A stretch of 64,000 nucleotides of DNA from Yponomeuta sedellus. Taxonomy: Eukaryota; Arthropoda; Insecta; Lepidoptera; Yponomeutidae. The notes beneath the pieces are model-generated. The model was not told where the DNA came from. It ran no database searches and worked only from the letters and a program-made list of their open reading frames with translations. The DNA is taken from assembly GCA_934045075.1 (NCBI GenBank), contig OW203737.1, forward strand, positions 1,136,001 through 1,200,000, in the 5' to 3' direction. Shown here one piece after another: positions 34,789-49,700 of this stretch; position 1 is the stretch's first letter, and each line of letters starts with the position of its first letter. A program made the translations under genes and the position numbers.

Positions 34789-37700
34789 CGGAAAGACTCT
34801 TCACATAAGAATCCTTATCATCGCGATTAGACCCGTTTTATAATTCAATATATACTGGTTGTACTTTATTATATTTATATATAATATTATTTTAATATAT
34901 ATCTTTAGTGTATTATATGTGTAAGTATATAATTAATGTGTAAGTTTTTCTTTTTCCTTTTTTTTTTTTGCACGCCTGCCAAATTTTCGTTATACCTCCT
35001 GCCGTCGACTGGTAGAAAATGCTTATGGCAAATTTAAAAAACCTATTTAGAGGCTAAAAATTTCACCCATGCCGGGATTCGAACCCGCAACCTCTGGCTA
35101 TCCGTACCAGCGCTCTACCAATTGAGCCAATGGGCGACTCACGGCATCAGTGAAATTTCGAACCTCTACAATATTCTCTGTATTACGTACAGAGTAAAAT
35201 AGTGTAATCATGCTTATGGCATTAAGTTCGAAACATTGTACGATTTTATGGTGCAATAAAGTAGGTATTAATAATAATGATTTATCGGGTAAAAAGTTTA
35301 ATATTTAACTAAGTAAGATCGTAACATCGCGAGTCATTGAGAAGTACAATTAGTTACCCGTCGTGGTGCGAAGCCAGCAGCGCGCGCGAGTGCGGCTCGA
35401 ACACCAGCCAGCGGCCAGTCAGGCAGCCCACCGCGATGGCCGCGCCATCTGGCGACCACGCGCAGCACTGGGCCCTCTCCTGTGGGGAGACACACGTACA
35501 TCTAGTACAAGGTGGGCCAAAAGAAGTCATCCGATTACACTATTTTTAATGCACTAACCCGTGCTAAGGACAATTTTAAAAACCTATTTAGAGGCTAAAA
35601 ATTCCACCCATGCCGGGATTCGAACCCGCGATTATAAAAATAGTATAATCATGTGATGTGTGTACGTTCTGTGGGTACAGCGATATCATTCCGATGTAAA
35701 GGCCTAACTGCAAAGCAGGTAGTCGGGGCTGTAAGTGATGCAATCTACTTCGGCCAGATGTCGCTGCCTGTACGTAATACAGAGAATAGTGTAAAGAGGT
35801 TCCAAATGTCACTGATGCCGGTGAGTCGCCCATTAGCTCAGTTGGATAGAGCGCTGGCACGGACAGCCAGAGGTCGCCGGTTCGAATCCCGGCATGGGTG
35901 GAATTTTTAGCCTCTAAATAGGATTTTAAAAGTCATCCGATGTTGTTAGGCTTTTTTTCTAAATTATAAACTTCGATTATGTTTATTGATTATGTTTATT
36001 TGAATCTTTAGAATTTTATTGGTCAAGTCGAGAAGATTCTCGACTTCGAGTCGAGAAGAGCGGCATTCTCGAAAAAAAGGCACGATGACTCCTAAATCGT
36101 GAACAGCGCACGCACATACAAAGGTTGATACCGATGTAAAATTATATTTTTACGAGTCTTCACCCGTATTAGAAAATCATCTAAAAATTCAATCGACAAA
36201 AACTAAAATTCAGAGTCTTGATATTTCGTATTTTTGAAGACCCCTAAAAATATGTATGAATGGTTTACTCTTTATTTTTTTCTAAGCTTCTATACATCTT
36301 CTGGGATATACAATGTCATTCCAATGACGAAATTTCTATTAAGCAAATGATTTTTTTTATTTCAACGTAAAGAATTTACATTCTGTTTGCTGAATGCAAA
36401 CGTACAATTTACTTACAGTTTACAATGTACATTGACATTCAGCAAACAGAAAGTCAATTCTTTACGTTGTATTTCGATATCAACCCTTATATGTCCCCAC
36501 TGCTGGGGCACGGGTCTCTTCCTGCATCGCAGGAAGGTTAGCCCACACTCCACCACAGGGGCCAAGTCCGGATTGGTGCAGGATTGTAAGACAATGGCAG
36601 GCCTTATCAACTATTGTATGTAATTGTAATTGTTTGGTACCTGCAATTTACAAAAGCCTCCCAGAGGAATTATGTAATACCTCAGAAAAGCACAATTTAA
36701 AAATATGCTTAAGCGTTTTCTGTTAAGTAGTCTGTAGACATAAAATAATATTATGGATAATTTTAGTTGTGTAGAAGATAATGTTAATTTAGTAAGATAA
36801 AAAGAACTGTTACCAAGAGCTTGCCGATAAACTGCATTAGCAGTTTGGCAAACTATTGATATTGTAATCTTGCATTGTTTACAGTGAATAAATATATAAA
36901 TAATAATAATGTCCCCACTGCTGGGGTCTCTTCCTGCATCGCAGGAAGGTTAGACCATACTCCACCACGTGGGCCAAGTAATTGATTTCATTTCAATGTA
37001 AAATGCAAGCCGCTGCTTCCGGCCGTAGTGTAGCGGGATAAAAACACAGTGGCAGACCTCAATGTCCTTGCTCCAGACGGTGGAGTGGCTGAGTCCGTCC
37101 CAGAGCTGCAGCAGCCGGTCCCAGCCGGCCGACACAAACTGCGGCAGCGACGGGTGCGCCGCCAGACCCCACAGCTCGTCCACGTGACCTGGAATATTCA
37201 TAGTTAGAGCTGAGATTTCAGTACTTATCCTCATCCTCGTCCTCGACAGGCTATACTAGTCCACTGCTGAACATATCTCTCCCCTAAAGAGCGCCACGTT
37301 GTGCTATCATAGGGGGTAATGCCCATAATCCCCACGCTGGGTATGCGGGTTGGGGATCGCAGTTTGGTGGAATTGTACTGCAGGGGGTGCTGCTGCCCAC
37401 CCCACGGTTTGTGTCCCAGTCGCCTTTGCGACACCCGCGGGAAGAATTGGGTTGGTGCTATTCTCTAGGCCGACACCACACAGCAGCACTCAGCCTCATA
37501 GTTGGGCCATTGTACGTAGCAAGCGCCGAGGAACATTAACAGTTCAGACACTAGGGTTTCCTTGCGATGTTTTCCTTCACAGTCAGCGGTGGTATTGCTA
37601 CTTACTATAATTTCATAAATGTAGTATAACTGGAGTATTCACATAATGACTTAATAACTTAATCGGTGCCGCTGCTAAATCGGCACCAAGGTTCAAGTGT

Positions 37701-40700
37701 CAAAAGTATGGTGCCCTTACATATAATTATATTTTTGTTCCATTTGCGGTAGAGACAATGTGGGTTTGGGGGACTCAGACCAAGGCTTCGCAGACTTCGT
37801 AAATGCGTTTTAGAGCAAGTGTTGAAACAAAAAAAAATACGTGAAAATAAGTAACTTTGAGAATTTGTGCTTAATATCTCGATATGAGTTGATATCAACC
37901 CTTTGTATGTCCCCACTGCTGTTGCACGGGTCTCTTCCGGCATCCAGGACGGTAATCGGTCGATATGGGTTACTTCGATTAATCCTTAAAACGAAAAAAA
38001 GGAGCAGAGTGCTTAGTGCGAGTTTGACAGATCCAATCGAATAACTTTACTACCGCATTTTAACCGTTCGAACTGGCAAAACGCTGTCACAGTGCAACTC
38101 GCACTCGCGTTTATTCGTGTTTTGGCTGGTAAACGTGTTCATTTCTCAACGTAAACCGTTACAACTCGCACTCGGCAATTTTGATTTCCATACTTGTCGC
38201 TAGGTGGCGCTTCCCCGATGCCATAGAAATATGAGTTTACGTTCACGCGATCGAGTAGTTGAAAAACTCGCACTAAGCACTCAGAGTGTAGACAGCGAGT
38301 GTAAAGGCACTGACCGAGCACGGCGGGCGCGAAGCCGAGCTGCAGGTCTCCGTGCAGGATGCAGTTCTTGGTGGTGCCGACGTACAGCTGGCTGCCGCGC
38401 CCCTCCGCCACCACGCGCACCCCGCCGTAGTGGCCCTCGATCTAAGCAAGCAAACAAACAAACACACACATAAAATTAAAACTGTTTTAATACGGATTGA
38501 TGCTGTGGGGACGGGCAGCAGACATTGAGACCATCTTCGTCTTGCAGAAGAGAGCGATCAGATTCACTTATAGGCTGGGTAGTAGAGATTCGTTACGAGA
38601 TTTCTTTAAAGAAACTAACATCCTGACAGTTGCCAGTCAGTATATATATGAAAACATTATGTACGTTAGGAAAAATATCAGTAACTTTAAATTTTAGGTA
38701 ACCAACACAATGTAAATACTAGAAATAAACATAAACTTTTATTCCCACTATTTAGGCTGGCAAAGGTTGATACATCCTTCATGGGGCATTGTATACGCTT
38801 CTATAATAAAATCCCTTAAGATATATTAAGATTGCCTGAATCGCGGTTCAAAAAATATGTTAAGCACAATTTGTGCCAAAAGGGCTACTATACTATATAA
38901 AGGATTTTTTAGATGACAATGAGGTCTGGAATTAAAGCCAGTACAATGTATGAGTTTTATGTTTTATAATAATTATATAAACTATGTTAATTAAGGACTT
39001 TTGAAAAGACTAAGTTGGGAGTTTTTTTGTCCATTTTTTCTCCTAAATTATCTAGATTTTGAAATGGACACCTAGTTTGAATTGTAACGTTCATTAAGCC
39101 GCAGTTTCTGTGCTACTTTGAATAAAACCTTTTCATTTTTTGTCAAGGATAGGCTTGTTAGATTTAATATGCTGAGCCTGGATAGACGAAGAGATTTCCT
39201 GGATTTAATGTTCGTGTACAAAGTTTTGAGAGACTCTATCGACTGCCCGCAATTACTTAGTCAATTTAAGCTCAGGGTCCCCAGTTCATATCCCCGTAAA
39301 ATCATCCCAAATCCTCTTTCAGTCCCTTACAGAAAAACAGTGTTAGGCCAGAACTCTCCAATTCCACGTATGTGTCGCCTTTATAATAAATTTAGTGCCG
39401 TCCTGGATGTGCACTTTGATGTTGCACATCAGTATCGAAAAAATGTATTTAATAGTTTTCTGTCAAGCACATAAGCAACATTATTGTCATTAGACTGTAG
39501 TAACTTATAATTAAGATCTAGCTGTACGTACTTTTGTTATGCATGCTGTGTTTATCTATAATTAGTTATACATCTAGTTCAACATAACTTCATAAAAATT
39601 GTTAGCACGTAAGGATGTATATACTGTTGATAAACCTAATTGAATAAATAAATAAATAAATTTCATTCCATTGCTCGTTTACTTTCCAGGTGCCGTGGTC
39701 ATCCGGGACCACGGCACACGAAAAAGTGCCGAAACGTTGGAAAATTGTAAAAATGTAATAAACGAGCATAAATCCGTATATAAACAGTTTCAATTATGTC
39801 CACTGCTCGTGTTAACCTTAGAAAATACTACACACTTTTGTAATATAAGACAATCAAAGCTATCTTCCACCAACCCTCATCTCATTACGTTAATGGTGCT
39901 ATGACACGTGAACTGTCTGCGTTCGAGCTAATCTAAAACTAATTGTGAAGACTTTTAATTGGCTGAGTATGTCCTATTTATCTATGTATTGTAAACCTGT
40001 GATTGCTGTTAGTCTTCCTAGAGAATAAAATAAAAAATAAATAAAACCCGGAGCTCCCGTGGTGGAGTATGGCCTAACCTTCCTGCGATGCAGGAAGAGA
40101 CCTTATTGGCTAGCAAACCAGAATTTCGTCTTGAATACTCTGTCAAACTTTAGAGCCGATTGCTGAATTGAGTGTTTCAATAAGTAAATACTTAAGTAAC
40201 GTTCTGTCACGCTCTTTTCTGAGAAAATGAAAGAGATAGCACTACAGTTAACAATATGCTAAGCGAAATACTGAATTCAAAAGCTGGCCCTGAGTACAGT
40301 GCCAATGTAATATGCCAAAGCAGCTGTCCAAGTGGCATATTAATTATCATGTCTGAAATTTATAATAGTATTATTTTAATATATATGTTTAGTGTATTAT
40401 ATGTGTAAGTATATAATTAATATGTAAGTTTATTTAACTAAACCATTTTACTATTGTACGGGCCAAACCGAACATTTAGCATTTTACTCGTATATATGTA
40501 CTCTATCAGCCGCCTCGGCGAGCACTCGCTTATTAAATATCTATCAAGAAATAGCAAATCAGACTTTACATCATAATCAATCATCAAACATCCTAATCAT
40601 CCCTGTACAGCAGAGTAGGGCATCAGTGACCATCATAAAACCCGCCTCCGCTGGTACAACTATATTATATATTGACAACCTCTGTGGCGTAGCGGTAGTG

Positions 40701-43700
40701 CATCTACCTGCCATGCAGGAGGTCCCGGGTTCGAATCCCGGCTGGGAACAAAAAAAACCCCCAGGTCTTGAATGTTTACATGTTTGTGATGTCGTTGTTT
40801 GTGGTTCCCACGACACAGGGTATCCTAGTGTGGGGCCAGAAGCAATGTATGCGCCTGTATGTAAATGTTATGTTATCTTATATTGTATTTCCTTTTCCTT
40901 TTTTTTTGCACGCCTGCCAATCAACTTTTTCGGTACCTCCTGCGGTTGACTGGTAGAAAATGCTTATGGCATTAAGTTCGCCGCACTGTACGATTTTATG
41001 GTGCAATAAAGTATTAATAATAATAATGTTTGATAGCAAACACTGTGACGTAATAGAAGAAGTCCTTTCAATAAGTCAAAGAATAGCCTATAGAATTAGC
41101 TAAGTGGCTGTGGGCTGATCACGTACGCCGAACAACCAAGGTCAATGAGTTCAAAGGTTCATAGGAGACACGAATTGGCTAACGCAGCGCAGAATGTCCA
41201 CAGGCGCCCTGGGCCAAAGATCTGAGGCAGATTGCTGTCAGTGGCAGAATGAGGATGGCCGAGGACAGAGGGAAGAGGCGTGCCTTGGGAAGGGCTATTT
41301 CCAGCAGTGGACGACAGACTGATTGACCGATTGGATGAATGAATGAAAGAAGGAACGCATAAATTAACAAGATATTTATTTGCGTCAAATAAGGTACATT
41401 TCAGATGTACCATATTTGGATGAATGTATGAATGAATGTCTGAACGAATGAATGAATGAACAAGACACGATATTTATTTGCATCAAATAGGGAAAATTTC
41501 AGATGTGCCATATTTGGAGGAGTGGATGGAATGAATGAATGGAATTAATGTAATAAAGGAAATGAATGAATGTTTGAACGAATGAATGAATGTATGAACA
41601 AGACACGATATATTCATTTGCCTCAAACAGGGCAAATTTCAGATGTACCATATTTGGATGAATGACGGAATGAATGAGTGAATGGAATGATTGAATGAAT
41701 GAATGAATGAATGAATGAATGAATGAATGAATGACAGAATGAATGAATGAATGAATGAATGAATGAATGAACGATAGAATGAATGAATGGATGGATGGAT
41801 GTAATGAATGTTTGAACAAATGAATGAATGAACGAACTTCTTTCGTACTTTAACGCCTTTTTAGGGACTCTCTTTTTTCAATTTAGCTTCTCACCACATT
41901 CTCGACGCCCGCGGCGCTCATATCCGGGTTGAAGAGCACGAGGCGGCCATCTTTCCCGCCCGCGCTCACGATCTGCCCCTCCTTGAGTGCGCACAGCGAG
42001 AACACGGAGCCCGAGTGGACGCCGCGGACCAGCTTCACGATGGTGTTGGTGCCGCGGCCCCACACGATTATGTTGCCGTTGGAGTCGCCGGTGAGGACGT
42101 CACCTGGGGCATTATTATGTAAGTATCCACTGAGTTGAGTGACGTTCATTTTTACTTTTTTTAAGCTACTCCGAAGCGGTGGTAGCTCAGTGGGTAGAAC
42201 CATAGACTGGCAAGCGAGAGCCCCAGGTTCGATCCCGAGTGCGGGCATGTACCAATGACTTTGTTTAATTTCAAAGTTACGTACATTTGCGAATTTGCAG
42301 TCGCAATACCACACGCTAACGGTGAAGGAAAACATCGTGAGGAAACCCGCGGCTTGGTTGGCTCCGCACGTATTGACTATTCTTTCCTGTGGGCTAGGCC
42401 GACCAAGTTGTCAGGATGATATAGGTGCTGGGCAAGCCTACACCATCTATAAAACCATGACCCAGGCACTACAGCGTCGGAGTGGTCCCTTCACCCATCT
42501 AGTGTGAGTGAAGATACCACTGGACGCTGTATAAATCATCTCATTAAGTAGATGCAAAAAGGCCAATATTATTATTATTAAGCTACTCCGGCTGTCAAAT
42601 GCGTACATTTTTTGACACTTAGGAGTTGTCTAAATGCTTCACTCGATAAAGTGGAATGCTACGTAATAGGAGGGCTGGACGGGGGGATTGGATTGGATAA
42701 GGTTTTAGAATAAAATTAAAACCAGATAGTCCCATATTTATTTAGTTATCGTCTCGGTGCTAAACCGTTAGACTGACATAGGTTCCATAGGTATGTATTA
42801 AACAGGTCTTACCGCGATTATTTATCAGTTAAAACGTAATTACCTTAGCTGCCGACGCTAATAGCGGTTAGACCTGTTTAATATATAAATATGTTTGAGC
42901 ATCGCCGGTCATTAAGAAATACCACTGTGATATCATCAATGATTCTGAAATTGCTTTTGCAAAAAGCAATAAGGCCGCCATTGTAATTCTACCTTTGTAA
43001 ATCTTTTGTCAATTATCGTATTGTTTTTCCGGTGAAATACAATAAAGAATATTCTTATCGTATCTTGTCTCGGCTCTCGACGGTACGCCACAGCTCTTTA
43101 TTACTTAATTATGGTCTCTTTGCTAAGCCGCGGACATATGGTCAGACGGACGGCGAAACTATAAGGAACCCTAAAAAGATACACAGAAATATCACCGTGA
43201 TACCGTCAATGACCTTTCTAGGTCTGCCCCACTCACCGTTGTGATTGAATCCGAGACACGTGACATACTTGGGCTTGTCCCGGCCCTCGAAGACACCCAT
43301 CCGCTTGTAAAGCATGTTGGTCTGGTCCAGTGTCCAGAAGGCCACGTGGTTCTTCCCGCAGGTCACTATCTGGTTGCGGTCGAGCGGGTGGAACTCCGCC
43401 GCGATTACTGTGTCCACTGAACACTGGAATGGAAGAAAGAGTTACTTTTTCTTCTTCTTCTCGGCCTCCGTGGCGAAGCGGTTTGGCACGCTGACTGTAA
43501 AACCGAAGGTTTCGGGTTCGATCCCCGGCCGGGTCAAACTAGGAAACGAACTTTTCTAGTTTGTCTCGGGTCATGGATGTTATCTATGTATTTATTGTAT
43601 TGAATCTATCGTCGAGTTAGCACCTGTGACACAAGTCATTTAGTTGAACTTAGTAAAGGGCTAACGAGATCTGTGTAATATGTCCATGAATATTTATTTA

Positions 43701-46700
43701 TTCTTCTTCGGCCCTTTAACTCCTAGGGGAGCATAGGGCCTCAACCATATTTCCACTTCTGGCGGTGGTTCGCGGCGGCTTCCAATTCAGGCCAGCTAAT
43801 GCCGATAGACTTGGCTTCTTGGTCCATTGATCTTTTCCAGGTGGTCTTTGGTCGCCCGAGTTACAGGTGCGAGTAATTATAAATTGCAGAGGGTAAGAGA
43901 AGAGGGGAAGTTTTTAAAATAATGCACACAACATAATTCAAAGGTTACTCTAGTGATACATTATTTAAGCTGGAGATTACTCTAGTGCTGCATGATTTAA
44001 GCTGGAGGTTACTCTAATGCTACAATATTTAAGCTTGATGCTACTCTTGCACTACATGATTGAAGCTGAAGGTTACTCTAATGCCACACGAATTAAGCTG
44101 GATGTTACTCTAGTGCTACATGATTTAAGCTGGAGGGTAAGTGCTCCATAATTTCATCTAGATGTTACACTGTGTTTACATGATTTAACCTGGAGATTAC
44201 TCCAACTTAGGGAGAAGAAGATAGCGTTGAAAGATCATCAACATAACATAGTCTGTTTAGAATAGAAGTTTGATTTGGAACGCGTTTCGGAACGCGTTCG
44301 ATGACTTGACAGCTGTCAGATGAGTTGGAACATTGACCTCTTGTTTTTTGGTGTGAAACGTGGGATTTCCAAGAGTTTGTGTGGCTGTTAGATTGCCGGG
44401 CTTATATCTTCGTGTGGAGTGCGAAATAAGTTCAGGGACGGTTCACAATGTTGACAGTGTTTTGTTATCGGGCGACGGATCGTCGAAAATAGTACACATT
44501 TTGGTGATAAAACGCGGTGTCGTGAAAGTGCACTGCAGGTAGGTAGCTTTCTGGGGAAAGAGCTCTTGGGGATAGACGGGGAAGTCTAGGGATCCCCAAA
44601 CCCCAGTGCACCCATCCCGAACGGCGCCGGCTGCCAAGTCGAGAGGCGTCGACGCGAACAGACTTTGTGTTTTCTCATTAGCTTTTAGTATTAGTTTTAG
44701 GTGGGTCCTTTACCCAACATAGTCTATCAAGCTTTGACCAGGCTGTTATTCCACTAGAATCCATCGTACCTTGGTCTCGGCGACACAGGAGCCTTTCTCG
44801 CCCCGCTGCCACTCCCAGACCGAGATGGTGTGCTCAGCCCCTTCGTCCACGCAGGCCAGCAGCGAGCCACCGTCGCAGCGGGAGAAGGTGAGGCACGCTA
44901 CGCCGCGCTCCAGCTGTCCTGCGCCGATCACGGCCAGCGTCGCCAGCGAGACTGAGTTCCACACGCGGACGTGCGGCTGCGAATGGAAATGGAGGATTGA
45001 CTGACAGGATTCTTTAAGCAGTACAAAGGTCTTCTCTCAGGACGACAGAGTATGGAATTAAGTACCACGCGTGCCCACCGTGGATTGGCAGACGCTGAGG
45101 TAGTTGAACATCTCAGATACTCTGGTTTCCTAACGATGTTTTCCTTGACGGAATATAATGATTCGTCGTCGTCGACGTCAGGCTATACTAGTCCACTGCT
45201 GGACATAGCCCTCCCCTAAAGATCGCCACGTGCTATCATAGGGGGTAATACCCATAATCCCCACGCTGGGCATTCGGGTTGGGGATTGCAGTTCGGTGGA
45301 ATTGTACTGCAGGGGGCGCTGCTGCCCACCCCCTGGTTTGTGTCCCTTAGTCGCCTTTTAAGACACCCTCTAGGCCGACACCATACAGCAGAATGATGAT
45401 TTGAATTATTTAGGCAAAACTATTTGATCTAGAAATCTATATAAATAAAATTCAAAGTCCTGACTGAATGACTGACTCACTCATCAACGCCCAGCCCAAG
45501 CCGTTGGACCTAGGAAGCTGAAATTTTGCACAGAGCGTCTATATAATGTAGGCAAGGAATAAGACCGGATTTTTTTTAATTCAACCTCTAAAGGGGCGAA
45601 AAGGGTTGCCAAAATTTAGATGGGAGGTATAAAGAATGTTGTCTAATTTTCTTGAAACTTAAAATAAATACTCTTCAACACAATTGTTTGAATACGTGTT
45701 TCGTCGTTTTTTTTAAATTTAACCCTTGAGGGCGTGAACGGGGTTGCAAAAAAATAAAGTACACGCGGACGGAGTCGCGGGAAAAAGCTACTTTAAAATA
45801 AGAACTAAGATGTGATGTGACCATGTCACCCTTGTAAAGTTTTATGCTATAAAGTTATGTACAATATCCATGACTACAAACTAAATTTATTCCATCCTTG
45901 CCTTTAAACCAAACCTTACTAACTTATACAGCATTCTATCAGTTAGCATTTAGTAAAGGTGGCTGCTCCCTTCTTCCTGTCACGCCAGTCTCACTCACCC
46001 GGGCATCCAGCCGGTCGTGGCCCGCGCACTGCCCGCTAGCCACCAGCAGCTTATTGGGGTGGACGGCCAGGCACTTGACGTCATCCGTGTGCCCCGTGTA
46101 GTGCCGCTGGCACTGCTCCTCCACGTTGAAAAGTACCACCACGGCGGCCACGAAATAGACGATCTCGCCCGTCGGCAGCAAGTACAGGTTCGAGCGGCAG
46201 TCCTTGCCTCTGGGGAGAGGGGAGGTCACAATGAATTTGTGGCGAGAACGTGTCAACTCTGCACGCGCACTACCTAGTCCGTTAGTCCAGTATAGCGCAA
46301 GCAAATGTTTCACATGATATCAACCCTTGGTATATCACCACTGCTGAGGCACGGGTCTCTTCCTGCATCGCAGGAAGGTTAGGCTATACTCCACCAGGTG
46401 GGCCAAGTCCGGGTTGGTGGAGGATTGTAAGACAGTGGAAGGCCTTACTGTCAGAAATTAAAAAGCCACCCATAAGGCCTCGTGACATGGCTCAACGACT
46501 GCCATTACATGACAGCGAGCACCAATGGCTTAAAGTGCCTTGAGAATCACGGAAGCGCTCGGAAAAAATGACACTAGCGGTAGTGACGGGATTGCATAAT
46601 ATAAAATAATATAACGTACGACGAACAACAGTTGGACCGGTCGTCCTCAGGCATACGATCTGGCTGGCGAGAAATTTCCCGCCCTTCCTTATAAACTTAA

Positions 46701-49700
46701 AAACATGATCAATATTCATAGCAACACAACCTCACGCCTCTATCCCAAAGTGGTAGGCTGTGAGAGAGAAAAAATCTGCGTAAAAAGTACTCTGGCTTGC
46801 GTGCATGCAGCGACTAATGAACGTTGATGAAAAGAAGGTGATCTGACAGACTCGTGGCAAGTGGCAGTCCAGGTCTCTGCCTACCCTTCTGGGATGATCA
46901 ATATAACAAAAAAAATTACACGATTCGGATAACTTTGGAATAATGTTGGTATATCCGTTTTCTAAGATAATAGATCTATCCTGTGCAAATAAATACATGA
47001 GATCGCGAGAAGGCATAGTACGGTACATAGCGGCATGGAGCTCCGGCATGGAAAGATGCACATGGAGCATGGACATTATAAGATAATGCGACCTGTGTGG
47101 CGCAGCGATAGCCCATCTGCATACTATGCGAGAGGTCCCGGGTTGGAACCCCGGCTGGGGATAAAAAAAAATCCCCAGGTCTTGGATGTTTACATGTTTG
47201 TGATGTCGTTGTTCCTGGATTAGTAACCACTAATGTGAATTATTTTTTTTATGGTACTGGGGCCGGAATCCCACCGCCCATCTTTAGTCAGCATTTATAT
47301 CATCTAATGCGGATCAGTAATCGTGTATCATCAGCACGTTCGTATTCCCAAAAACAGACAAAGCACGTATTTTAAATCATTGTAGATACGATGATAATAA
47401 AGTCTCGACAAAAATAATTACCCACATGAGGAAGCTTTGTAAGAACGAACATATCAACTACGAGTCAACTTTAAACCTGATATATAAGGTGCAAAATTCC
47501 GTGTACAGTTAAAACACACTGGCATAGTTGAGCGGCCAAGCGTGGCAGTTAGGCGTGTCGCTTCTACTTTAGTCTTTTGTGAGTAACCTTGAGACTTGGA
47601 AGTGAACTTGATCAGGTAAATACAGCCACATGATTACATGAGTTTATCGTTTGATTCGAGTAAAAGCGTAAAAGCCAAAAGGCTACTATAACATCAAGGG
47701 TTATTTAGATGACAATGATGTCTGAATTACAATGCACGAGTTCTACGTGTTATAAGAATTATGTAAACTCTGTTAATTAGGGACTTTGATAGCCTAAGTT
47801 TCCAGTTTATTTGTTCATAATTTCTCCAAAATTATCTAGATTTTAAATTTTCAATAAAACAATTTTTGAATTGATTGATAGTCTCGCGCAAACTAGGCGC
47901 GAATACAGAGGTTTGAATACATCTCGGCTTTAGCAGACTGTAGTTGCATTAGATCCAGACCGGATATTCCTGGTTTAGAGTGTAGCTGTTTTACATATTG
48001 TTTTAGATACGAATACCTAGTCTACACCAAGGATTTTCAATATTTTCCTGTATAGGTAATACCTAAAATATACTTTTTTTTATGTAGCCTTAAACGTCCC
48101 ACTGCAGGGCAGAGGCCCTCTCTCAGAGAGAGAGTGTGGGCTTGATTACCACGCGTGCCCACTGCGGATTGGCAATTTTCAGTGCTGAGGTATTTGAACA
48201 CTTCAGACACTCAGGTTTTCTCGCGATGTTATCTTTCACAGGCGGTATCGATAGTAAAATTTCGCAAATGTACGTAATTTAGAAAACAATGCCATTGGCG
48301 CATGTCCGTATCGAAGCCAAGACCTCCCAATCCGTTGCGCTACCACCGCAACTTTATTGTTGGAGGGCGTCATGTTGATCACTAAGCTAAATAAACTTTC
48401 GTTCCCAAGATTTAGGCTGGCAAAAGTTAACATCCTTCATCAGGCATTGTATACGTTTGTATAATAAAATCTCTTAAGATACATGAATCTTGCCTGAATC
48501 GCGGCTCAAAAAATATGTTAAGCACATTTTGTGCCAAAAGGGCTACTATAACATAAAGGATTATTTAGACGACAATGATGTCTGAAATTAAAAATATGTT
48601 AAGCACATTTTGTGCCAAAAGGGCTACTATAACATAAAGGATTATTTAGATGACAATGATGTCTGAAATTAAAAATATGTTAAGCACATTTTGTGCCAAA
48701 AGGGCTACTATTACATAAAGGATTATTTAGATGACAATGATGTCTGGAATTAAATCCAGAACAATGCACGAGTGCTATGTTTCATAATAATGATGTAAAT
48801 TCTGTCAATTTAAGACTTTGAAAAGACTAAGTTTGGAGTTTTTTGTCCATTTTTCTCAAAAATTATCTAGATTTTGAAATGGACACCTAGTTTGACTTTT
48901 AACGTTCCTCAAGCCACAGTTTCTGCGCTACTTTGAATAAATCCTTTTCATTTCATTTAAAATTTCAAACCGAATCCAAAAACGTTACTAATAGGTAAGC
49001 GACCGCAAGTTACTGGGGCAATGGCAAATTACTTTATAGGCCACTTACACGCAATAAAACTATTTGGTTCAACAGCAGTGGCTCCTAGTTGGCACCGTAT
49101 TTGGTTGGGCCCGACGTTACGTTAATTGGTCACGAGAAATTCAGGCTGCGAATGGACGCAAAACATAAAAACAGTTCGGTGTTTATTATTTAAAAGGTGA
49201 ACTTACTCTTTAGCGGACAGAGCTGGTTATCAATTTTCATTGGTTTGAAAATCAAATCAAATCAATTTATTTCAACGTAAAGAATTTACATTTGATTTGC
49301 CGAATGTAAATATACAATGTAAAATGTAAGCAGCTGCCTTCGGGCCCTATTGCAGTGGAGAAAAAGGCAGCGGAAAAAACTCCACTCCGACCATATTTTC
49401 TCAAGTCATTTTAAAACGAATATATCAGCTGCCACCTATAAGTATGATAAGATTTCATGATTGCCATCAATAGCTTTAAACGCCAAAGCATTAGTTAATT
49501 GTCTTACCAAGTAGGGAAAACATAAGTGCTGGGACCAGACCCACGAACAGCACAAGTGATAAGGTTTAATTATCGTGGGAACTTTTATATAAAAGTTTTA
49601 TACTAGGTTAGTTAAAGGTAATTATTAATGGAATTAGATTAGTACTAATCATTGATGGAATCAATCACTGGGTTAAGCAACAACAGGCGCGGTCAGGTAC

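Noticed and set aside
41499..41819. His/Ser-rich protein on the - strand
   Set aside because: Translation of the AATG tandem array.
43942..44200. CRISPR array
   Set aside because: Eukaryotic context and directly adjoining units with no unique spacers.
44223..44720. Promoter and first exon on the + strand inside EML
   Set aside because: A donor-like CAG|GTAGGT and a leader-like sequence exist, but no coding exon follows and it may be a LINE 5' part; too weak to call.
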